A DNA stretch of 13,474 nucleotides from Willaertia magna. Lineage: Eukaryota > Heterolobosea > Eutetramitea > Acrasida > Naegleriidae. The stretch spans positions 1-13,474 of the forward strand of contig CADWAF010002220.1 of the NCBI GenBank assembly GCA_902984215.1, written 5' to 3'. A program made the translations under genes and the position numbers. The notes under the pieces were generated by a model that searched no databases, had not been told where the DNA came from, and saw nothing but the letters and a program-made list of their open reading frames with translations. How positions within the stretch are numbered: the stretch's first letter is position 1; the number at the start of each line of letters is the position of its first letter. Of the stretch, positions 7,501-13,474 are shown one piece after another.

Positions 7501-10500
7501 TATTAATGGAGATGAACTAGATTTAATAAGTTTCAGTAAATCGGCTTCAGAGGATAATGGTCCAATGTACACAAAGCCAAATTATGAAAGACTAATTTTC
7601 TTCCAAGAACAAATTAAACTCTTTGCTGCTTTGTGTAATGGAAGAAGTGAGGAAATTGAAGACACTAGAGCAGCTGTTACTAAATTATTCACTTATGAGA
7701 TTATTTTGAGGTGTATAACAGAAAGAAATCTTACGCCATCCGTCAGGACATCATTTGTAACACTATTGATGCATTGTTTTGTTGATGTAGATAAAAGAGA
7801 AAGGAAGCCATTGTTATCATTAACAAGAAAGATGAAGGCGTTATCAGGAGGAAAAGATTCTTCTTCACTAAACGATTTGGATGAAGTAAAAGCATTTTTG
7901 AATTTTTACTTTGCAGAGCACTCTAAATTAAAGATTTCAGAGATAGAAATTAACATTTTAACACTTTCTCTTGTGAGATTATGTAGAAATATGCTAGAAT
8001 TTGGTATTTATACAGTGGAAGATTTTGGAAGTGGGTTATTGAACTCCTTATTTGATATGCTCGTCCATGATGGTAATAATAAATACGAAGATACAGAAAC
8101 TGAAGATTTCATGGTAATTATTGACATTAAGTTAGAAATTGTAAAAATTTTCCATGATTTGTTGGATATTGCGTTGGATAGAAGAATTACCATGTTTTTA
8201 CAATTCTTTTGGCAAAAATATAAAGACGATGATGTTCAAATTTCTATGATGGACTTGTCAAAAGAAGAAGATCGTACTATTGTTACAAAGAAAGCTGAAT
8301 TTATGAGGAGAATACAACAACTAGAAGTTCAAGAATATTCCATTTTACAAAAAATATTTGAAAACGACTTTCAATTACACAAGTTAGATGCATTTGATTC
8401 TAAAATACTTGAGTTGACCAACATAGATAATTTAGATTTAGCAACTGCATGCCTTAGATTGCTTATCAGAAAATATAGAGCTGCAAAAGAATTATCTGAT
8501 TCTTTACCAAAGATAGAAATGATTGTTTCGACAGAAATGGCTAAATCTTTTGATAATTTAACACGAAGAACTAAAGAATTAAACTCGGTTTTTGGTCTTG
8601 GTTCTACTTCTTATATTGGTGCTAGAAATGTGACAGAACAAGAAGTTAAGCGTGCTATACAGTCTTTGGACGATATACTCATGGACCTTAAAGAAAATGG
8701 CCAAAGAAGCCAAAGAGTTCTAAGAAATTTAAAATCATACGAAACAATTCTCTCTGTTCTGAAAAAAGAATGGATAGTTCCTCCAGAGATAACAGAAAAA
8801 AGCTTGAAATTATTGACAGCATTTGTTAGAAATAATTATGAAAATCAAAAAATTATTTTCCCATATACTGAATTATTGGTGCAAATGATAGGGACAGTAA
8901 ACAAAAAAGCAGATAAATTAATTGTGGAATTACTGTGTGAAATATTTAGAAACAATAGAGCGCTTTGCAGTGTGATAGAAGAGAAAACAATTGAATTATT
9001 TATTGATAAAATTGCCTCAGAACACAAGTTTGCATATATGTTAGGATTTTTGAACACTATTTTAGTTAGAACGAATGGTAATTCTATTAAGAAGAATCAA
9101 TCTTTAATTACAAAAAGTTTACTTGAAAGAAAAAAAGATGTCCTCATTCTTTTTAAAGATGAAGAAGGTATGAGAGAACGTGCCTCAAGAATTTACAATA
9201 ATGAATATGTGAATGAGCCAGATGGTATTCTACGTTATCATATTGCATTACTACATTTACTACATTCCGCCGCAGATGGTAAGAATAGAGAAAGTGAGAT
9301 AAGATTACAACAATTATTTCCCTATGAAGAATTACTTGACCAAGTCCTTACACAATACAATATCTCAATATTAAAAGATCCATTCTGTAAGCTAATAGAT
9401 GAAGTTTACATCAATACTGAAAAAAGCACAAATGATAATGAGAAAAAAGGTGTTTCTGTGCATCATCCACTTTTGTTTAGATTATTTGGTAGAATGACAA
9501 AAGAAGTAGAATTGGCTGTGAAAAAGGATAAGGTTCCTTCTACCTCCTCAGCTGGAATATCACCAAACAATTCCCCTTTTCTAACCCCAAAGAATTCTCC
9601 TAATACAAATACAAAAACTAATATTTCTAGTGCTGTGAGAAGAGCATCTCGTTCAATGACAGTTGCTACCCCAAGAGCAAACGATGAAGAGAAAGGACTA
9701 TTCAATGTCCTCGTAGCTGACACAAAATTCATTTACAATACCATGATTCCATTTATTCACAATTATTTCCATCTTCATTTCCCTCCACCAAACCCAACTA
9801 AGGAACAACTAGAAATTGCTGAAGGGTTAGTTTTATCTTTAATAGAATTATATAAACGCACCGCTAGTGCTCATTATAAAGAAAAGATTTATAAATGTAT
9901 TACTGCTATGTGGAAAAAGAGTATGAGCGAGGCGAGTCAAAAAGCAATCACTCAGTTTATTTCTAGTAAATTTGTGAAGCTGAAAGTTAATAGTCAAAAG
10001 TCAGAAAACACTGCCCTAATGGCAAAAGATGAAGTTATCCACGTGGCATATAAAAGATATATTTCTAATAGAATTGTATATAAAGTGGAAACCCTTTCGA
10101 AATTTGGTGATTTAGGAAAACTTTATCAAAAGCATAACAATTTCATTGAAACATTGGTTCAAGTTTTGAGAAAAATCTCCATTACTGGATTTAAGACAAA
10201 TGATATTTTGGAAGTTGGTTTACTTGGTCTTGATATTGTTAAAGATATTGTGGCAGATCAAAATGAAAAGAAAGACGATGAAGAATCGCATAACCAAATT
10301 GTTTCAGTTCCAATAATACATGACTTTGATGTTATTGGTAATAAGATTGTGTTGGCTGTAATTGAATTGATTACCTCCCCTCAACATGAAATTGTTAAGT
10401 CTGCCTTGGAACTTGGTAAATTGATACTTCATAATGGTGAAAAGAAAGTACAAGATGAGATATTCAGAATTTTAACTGAAACTGATTCCAGTCACTTCTT

Positions 10501-13054
10501 TTTGTCTATTAGAGATAGAATTAGATTGGCCAAGTCAGAAATTAAGGAGAGAAAGAATTATTTGAGAAAAAAGAGAGAAAGAGAGGCTGTTTTATTCAAA
10601 CAAGAAGCGCTTAAAATTAGACATAAACTCAAAGAAGGAAAGGAGGGTTCTCAAAAGGATGGAGACTCAAACGAGACCTCAGAAGACTTTGTTGAGCTTG
10701 GATTCATAGAAGATTTATTAGAATTCCTTAGACTTTTGTGTGAAGGTCACAATAATTTGACTCAGACTCTATTACAAAATCAACCAAACAATAGAGTCAA
10801 TGTTGATTTAATAGCTGAAATAATTGATTATACCGTGGCATTATCTAAGAAAATAGATGCAGATAACGTCAACATTATCATCCAAATATTCCGTTCACTT
10901 ACTGAGTTTGTACAAGGACCTTGTCACGAAAACATCAGAACCATTGGTCTTTCACCAAAACTTTATGTAAGGTGTATTAATGAAATAATGGCAAGTAGCT
11001 TTGATGACGGTAAACTTATAACACAACAAGAGTTTGAAATGAAAAAAGAACTTGTTTTAACCCTAATTTCCTTATTGGAAGGAAGTACTAACAAAGAAGT
11101 TTTGGAATCAATGAGATTTTCACTAAATTTAGATTACTTTGAAAATATTATTTTGTTTACTGCTAAATTTTTAAATGGTCAAATTGGCACAAATCCTGGA
11201 GAAACATGTCCTGAAGTTGAAAATATACAAAAGAGATTAAGAAAAGATTTCGATGTACATTACTTGTTTTCTATTCATAGAGATGTAACCAAACCATTAG
11301 TTGCTGATACCTATATTGAAGCTCACTTCCCTGGTGTAAGAGATCAAATAGAAGATCTAGGTTTACATATTTATTTCCTTTTCAATATTTTAAAAGATGG
11401 GGAAAGAGAGTACATTAGAAGAACAATTTCTATTGAAGAAGAACAAAGATTAAAGAGAGTTACAAATTTCCTATCCACTAACACTACTGTACTCCACGTT
11501 TTCCAAAAGCAAACTGGTAACATTGAAGTATTGAGAGGCAACTCCATAGAAAAGATTTATTTCCCTAAACCAAAGATATTCAATAATTTACTAGATAAGG
11601 CTAGAAGTAACTATGTGAATACTATCGATATTACTGCTCCCCAAGAAAAGATTATGAAGCTATACCAAGATACCTTTAGTACTTTCCACGTTGAAATGTG
11701 TCACTATGACAGTATGAGAGAAGCAAGAGAAAAAAGTAAATTGGAAGAAACTGAACCAATACCCAACAAAAATGTTAATCAAGCAGTCCCTTCGTTAACT
11801 TCATTACAAACAAATATTAATTTAAAGAAAAATAAGAAACAAAAGCGAATAGATTTAAGAAAATTAGAAAATGTTCCTATATGGGAATACATTGCCAACT
11901 GGTGGGATTATATTCGTTTATTGTCCTTCTTCTTTTGCGTTATTATTAATGTAGTATTATTAGTTACTTATAAGAGAGTTTATACTGCACTTGAAGCAAA
12001 AGATATTCCTATTCCTGGAGATGACTCCTTTAGCGTTGAAATGGCTGCTAAAGGTATTGGTCCGCGTGCTTTTGCAGCTGATTTGGTTATGTGTATTCTT
12101 GGTGTTCTTCAATTAATCATTACTGCATCACTATTTTTAATTTATGTTAAATTATTTATGACCTTGGAAGTAAAGAAACGTTTTAAACTGGATAAAAAAG
12201 ATAGATGGGAATCAATACCTCGAAATAGGGAATTTTATCTCAAATATATTAAGTATGTCTTGTTAGATCCTCATATATGGTTCTTTATTTTATATTTTAT
12301 GATTAGTTTTATTGCCTTACTTGTCAGCCCTATAGTTTATTCAATTTTACTTTTTGAAATGATTTTACGTTTTCCTGCTCTTATGGATGTATTACAGGCC
12401 GTTACAGTTAATGCTCACAAGTTGCTCCTTACTGGTATGCTTCTTTTAGTTGCTCTATTCTTCTTCTGTATAATTTACTTCTCTTGGTTCAACTACGACT
12501 TTGTACTCACTAGTAGTGGAATAAGAACTTGTGATAGTATGTTGGAATGTTTTATTACTATGGTTGACTATGGTTTTAGAAGTGGTTCTTTCTGGGAAGA
12601 TTTGTATAGTTCTAATCCAACTGTCTCACGTGCTGCAGCTGATTTAGCTTTCCAATTGATTGTCATCACTATTTTAACAGGTGTTGTCTTTGGTACAATC
12701 CTTGACGCTTTCGATCAAATCAGAAGTGAAAGAGAACAGAAGAAAAAACAAGTAAGAGATATATGTTTTATTTGTGCCTTAGAAAGAAGTAAATTTGATA
12801 TGTATGCTAATGAAGGCTTAACATTTGAAAAACATGTCAAAGAAGAACATTATTTATGGAATTATGTTTATTTCTTAATTTATTTATATGAAAAGCCAAC
12901 CACAGAGTTTACAGGTACAGAACAATATATTTATGAAAGATGTGAAGAAGATGATGTTGCTGGTTTCTTCCCAGTTTTTAGATCTAAAACATTAGAATCA
13001 ATTGAATCTAGAACAAAGAACAAAACCCTTACAAACAAAGTTAATGGTCAATAA
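4535..13054 (+). CDS. IP3 receptor/ryanodine receptor superfamily calcium-release channel
   Basis: A tetrameric ER-type calcium channel subunit of 2839 residues in one exon. Domains in order: suppressor beta-trefoil (about 45-94 and 148-181), MIR repeats (about 283-730), first RIH helical region (about 738-950), conserved RTSFVTLLMH.FVDVD block (1071-1086), second RIH region (about 1396-1610), RIH-associated region with LCEGHN (2067-2073) and SLTEFVQGPC (2121-2130), and six membrane segments: S1 2459-2480, S2 2517-2540, S3 2580-2598, S4 2600-2613, S5 2630-2653, S6 2703-2726. The pore helix/filter is 2666-2690 and the C-terminal zinc finger is C2744, C2747, H2767, H2772. Asn/Thr/Ser-rich insertions break up the N-terminal third. 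Length resembles IP3 receptors (about 2700), far below ryanodine receptors (about 5000). Odd points: the filter reads SFWED instead of GGxGD, IP3-binding residues are mostly replaced, and there is no C-terminal coiled coil. Calcium-sensor residues are kept. Confidence 0.95.
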   Translation: MSSDTFKKFAQALISNQNKTNSPTTTNNNHNTTNSFSSAFENNNLCYGDFISLYIDNSNNNFGFLSVDGINLNCHQVKGNKKQIRCGLLENIQLQSTTTTSNNSNNNNNTPTTIINNAFSSSPLLSPTSPTSPSITTTNASNNALPFLPNFSHHCVFQVHYANTYTASKKYRNYRDQLEASKASNVANNNSTTVANAATTDMLVNRQGRGTTTIGRTKTLVGNNMSNNNANNSSAPTTPRGNVNNNATNVHFSEEEERKLSQFRERMEREKQQNRKEAERLLGKPIFYGEKIQLFHVQTKTYLTVARESAEMQRDCLKLTLDDEGNTYSHFQVLPCFGYQREGEVVKLSDYIRLLNPKSNQFIHSSYFRYSMGTNTVSIDPKSLKGLEKGGLKYNYDNRREVNMSASTSFTKWRLRLYSPWYGSGESDNYLRAGEIVRIFHKELDGYLTVNDKTGRVKLIKKQKEITNNNQNNNESVSSLKSMRSAKSSMRTSSKDQLEHSNEGTDNSTPVNQADVLSCYTLWEIEMLDVTRGGAIKWGSVYRLRNIATGQYLIVKEYKREDDISERESEFKEKQELDVEETSFRSGSMKAISSTDSLATLRRETISEVPTISVSSSTEFSSRLTNNTNKITEKKEIPVEKSINLKKEAKWNLYVESFEKTVSPLNMLFSLHDSTTVGEGKLQRNAYYRVKNFQTASWFHALDTNENSKYIKLSTTNTLKEQDVLTCFPVSESEIDDLFTVHSYLPILQYFKTKITESTVSKNDVKLFLDVLSSCIRFCTISEEIDPLYRTGIPVRKRQQLLRERGVIAIVMDIIENILSTNKLTTDDLMDIYGRPEKQDYYDIIQYGYRFVRQVVLMNEVNGLYMAKYINSIQSMIEYSINASEALLEILSNNYALLNKISVEQIDFFAKLLFDIQESNMLQTSVRIGSLKKAVYLSFLTSLVICEGKTVIKNQRYISNLLFSTFKDKLVDTFIIPKIRKTDKKIIIVINGDELDLISFSKSASEDNGPMYTKPNYERLIFFQEQIKLFAALCNGRSEEIEDTRAAVTKLFTYEIILRCITERNLTPSVRTSFVTLLMHCFVDVDKRERKPLLSLTRKMKALSGGKDSSSLNDLDEVKAFLNFYFAEHSKLKISEIEINILTLSLVRLCRNMLEFGIYTVEDFGSGLLNSLFDMLVHDGNNKYEDTETEDFMVIIDIKLEIVKIFHDLLDIALDRRITMFLQFFWQKYKDDDVQISMMDLSKEEDRTIVTKKAEFMRRIQQLEVQEYSILQKIFENDFQLHKLDAFDSKILELTNIDNLDLATACLRLLIRKYRAAKELSDSLPKIEMIVSTEMAKSFDNLTRRTKELNSVFGLGSTSYIGARNVTEQEVKRAIQSLDDILMDLKENGQRSQRVLRNLKSYETILSVLKKEWIVPPEITEKSLKLLTAFVRNNYENQKIIFPYTELLVQMIGTVNKKADKLIVELLCEIFRNNRALCSVIEEKTIELFIDKIASEHKFAYMLGFLNTILVRTNGNSIKKNQSLITKSLLERKKDVLILFKDEEGMRERASRIYNNEYVNEPDGILRYHIALLHLLHSAADGKNRESEIRLQQLFPYEELLDQVLTQYNISILKDPFCKLIDEVYINTEKSTNDNEKKGVSVHHPLLFRLFGRMTKEVELAVKKDKVPSTSSAGISPNNSPFLTPKNSPNTNTKTNISSAVRRASRSMTVATPRANDEEKGLFNVLVADTKFIYNTMIPFIHNYFHLHFPPPNPTKEQLEIAEGLVLSLIELYKRTASAHYKEKIYKCITAMWKKSMSEASQKAITQFISSKFVKLKVNSQKSENTALMAKDEVIHVAYKRYISNRIVYKVETLSKFGDLGKLYQKHNNFIETLVQVLRKISITGFKTNDILEVGLLGLDIVKDIVADQNEKKDDEESHNQIVSVPIIHDFDVIGNKIVLAVIELITSPQHEIVKSALELGKLILHNGEKKVQDEIFRILTETDSSHFFLSIRDRIRLAKSEIKERKNYLRKKREREAVLFKQEALKIRHKLKEGKEGSQKDGDSNETSEDFVELGFIEDLLEFLRLLCEGHNNLTQTLLQNQPNNRVNVDLIAEIIDYTVALSKKIDADNVNIIIQIFRSLTEFVQGPCHENIRTIGLSPKLYVRCINEIMASSFDDGKLITQQEFEMKKELVLTLISLLEGSTNKEVLESMRFSLNLDYFENIILFTAKFLNGQIGTNPGETCPEVENIQKRLRKDFDVHYLFSIHRDVTKPLVADTYIEAHFPGVRDQIEDLGLHIYFLFNILKDGEREYIRRTISIEEEQRLKRVTNFLSTNTTVLHVFQKQTGNIEVLRGNSIEKIYFPKPKIFNNLLDKARSNYVNTIDITAPQEKIMKLYQDTFSTFHVEMCHYDSMREAREKSKLEETEPIPNKNVNQAVPSLTSLQTNINLKKNKKQKRIDLRKLENVPIWEYIANWWDYIRLLSFFFCVIINVVLLVTYKRVYTALEAKDIPIPGDDSFSVEMAAKGIGPRAFAADLVMCILGVLQLIITASLFLIYVKLFMTLEVKKRFKLDKKDRWESIPRNREFYLKYIKYVLLDPHIWFFILYFMISFIALLVSPIVYSILLFEMILRFPALMDVLQAVTVNAHKLLLTGMLLLVALFFFCIIYFSWFNYDFVLTSSGIRTCDSMLECFITMVDYGFRSGSFWEDLYSSNPTVSRAAADLAFQLIVITILTGVVFGTILDAFDQIRSEREQKKKQVRDICFICALERSKFDMYANEGLTFEKHVKEEHYLWNYVYFLIYLYEKPTTEFTGTEQYIYERCEEDDVAGFFPVFRSKTLESIESRTKNKTLTNKVNGQ
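4574..4669 (+). repeat. Asn/Thr/Ser-rich coding tract 1 of the channel
   Basis: Residues about 14-45, ahead of the conserved YGDFISLYI strand. Simple-sequence AAT/AAC/ACA codons; probably a disordered N-terminal extension. Confidence 0.7.
4820..4969 (+). repeat. Asn/Thr/Ser/Pro-rich coding tract 2 of the channel
   Basis: Residues about 96-145, inserted in the suppressor beta-trefoil between LLENIQLQ and the FSHHCVFQVH strand. It includes four S-P dipeptides at 122-133 and a run of five Asn. Built from ACA, AAT/AAC and TCA codon repeats. Confidence 0.7.
5075..5285 (+). repeat. Asn/Thr/Ala-rich coding tract 3 of the channel
   Basis: Residues about 181-250, inserted just before the charged helix (252-282) that leads into the IP3-binding core. 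Likely a disordered loop on the cytosolic surface. Confidence 0.7.
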
Positions 13055-13056
13055 CT

Positions 13057-13062
13057 TTTATT
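13057..13062 (-). promoter_or_regulatory. Putative polyadenylation signal of the right-edge minus-strand gene
   Basis: AATAAA on the minus strand, two bases beyond the channel stop codon and 114 bases after the TAG of the right-edge gene. Confidence 0.35.
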
Positions 13063-13087
13063 ATTGATGTAAAATCTTAGCGTTTAC

Positions 13088-13093
13088 AATAAA
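13088..13093 (+). promoter_or_regulatory. Putative polyadenylation signal of the channel gene
   Basis: AATAAA 33 bases after the channel TAA. It lies beyond the opposite-strand signal at 13057-13062, so the two 3' UTRs would overlap. Confidence 0.45.
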
Positions 13094-13175
13094 AGATATT
13101 TGTAAATTATTTTGAAGAATTCTTTCAAACAACCTATGTCAAAAGGCTGTCTGGAAAAATAACTTATTTTACATC

Positions 13176-13474
13176 CTATAATTCGTTATTTAAAACTTGC
13201 TTTTTTATTTCAAACAATTCATCTAAATTATTGCATGAATTCACTTGGTAAATAAAAAAATTTAATTCTCTATCTTTTTGCAACAATTCTTTCATTAAAT
13301 CATATTTTTTATAATAATATGAAAATTTATCATAATTTTTATTTAACGTGCAATTCAACAATTCTTCTTTAAATTGAATAAATGTTAATTTATTTTCATA
13401 TGTTGATTTATTTAAATAATTTTCCATTTCTTTTTCAGCTTCATCCATAGGTCTTGGACCATAACCTACCACCA
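13176..13474 (-). CDS. C-terminal fragment of an unrecognised helical protein (5' partial)
   Basis: The frame is open from the right edge to the TAG at 13176-13178. It reads VVGYGPRPMDEAEKEMENY and then a charged, Asn/Lys/Tyr/Leu-rich region that looks all-helical, with heptad-like leucines toward the end. I recognise no family. The only ATG near the edge (13448, the M of RPMDEAEKE) could be a start, but the residues before it (GYGPRP) look like real protein, and a TAG just inside the edge (13468-13466, out of frame) could equally be an intron acceptor. So the N-terminus is unresolved and the gene is treated as cut. Only two cysteines are present and there is no membrane segment. It converges with the channel gene, 121 bases away. 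Confidence 0.6.
   Translation of the reverse strand, partial: VVGYGPRPMDEAEKEMENYLNKSTYENKLTFIQFKEELLNCTLNKNYDKFSYYYKKYDLMKELLQKDRELNFFIYQVNSCNNLDELFEIKKQVLNNEL

Noticed and set aside
4683..9732. Several minus-strand frames of 60-90 residues within the channel gene
   Set aside because: Antisense shadows; the plus-strand frame is continuous and conserved throughout.
4535..13054. Calling the channel a true ryanodine receptor
   Set aside because: No SPRY or RYR repeat domains are seen and the length is little over half of a ryanodine receptor; the MIR-RIH order and size fit the IP3 receptor branch.
13470..13472. GTG as start codon of the right-edge gene
   Set aside because: GTG is not a usual eukaryotic start, and the frame is simply open to the window edge.
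1..13474. CRISPR arrays, insertion sequences, bacterial operons or viral genes
   Set aside because: No repeat-spacer pattern, terminal inverted repeats, transposase or viral hallmark protein was found in any frame I read.

Overview
The window looks like nuclear DNA of a protist. It is AT-rich, strongly prefers AGA for arginine, carries asparagine/threonine/serine runs inside proteins, has one eukaryotic tRNA gene with intragenic A and B boxes, and shows very short spliceosomal introns starting GTAAGT. No bacterial operon structure is visible. Intergenic DNA is less extremely AT-rich than in Dictyostelium. A heterolobosean amoeba (Naegleria/Acrasis type) is my best guess, but that is inference, not proof.

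Layout, left to right. (1) 1-277, +: C-terminal end of a cysteine-rich protein with two antistasin-like repeats, cut by the window edge. (2) 478-551, -: tRNA-Thr(AGT) with its Pol III terminator. (3) 748-1902, +: a class I SAM-dependent O-methyltransferase of the ASMT/COMT family, uninterrupted. (4) 2030-2801, -: a METTL13/EEF1AKMT4-like methyltransferase that I reconstruct from four exons separated by introns of 56, 37 and 55 bases. Its 207-residue product agrees with the family from end to end. (5) 2925-3698, -: an unrecognised basic, Ser/Thr/Asn-rich protein with several S/T-P sites. (6) 3699-4534: an 836-base divergent intergenic region with a perfect CRE-type palindrome, a 14-base palindrome and a possible leader intron. 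(7) 4535-13054, +: one uninterrupted 2839-residue reading frame for a huge intracellular calcium-release channel of the IP3 receptor/ryanodine receptor superfamily. (8) 13176-13474, -: C-terminal end of an unrecognised helical protein, cut by the window edge.

Genes 3/4 and 7/8 are tail-to-tail pairs with only 127 and 121 bases between stop codons. Gene 5 and the channel are head-to-head across the 836-base region. I see no functional pathway linking the neighbours.

The most interesting object is the channel. By alignment from memory of the family, most IP3-coordinating residues are replaced, the C-terminal coiled coil of IP3 receptors is missing, and the selectivity-filter core (normally GGxGD) reads SFWED. 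The residues that form the activating calcium site in RyR/IP3R (E2070, H2072, E2124, Q2127, T2793), the S6 gate and the C-terminal zinc finger are all kept. This suggests a calcium-gated, IP3-insensitive release channel with an unusual pore.
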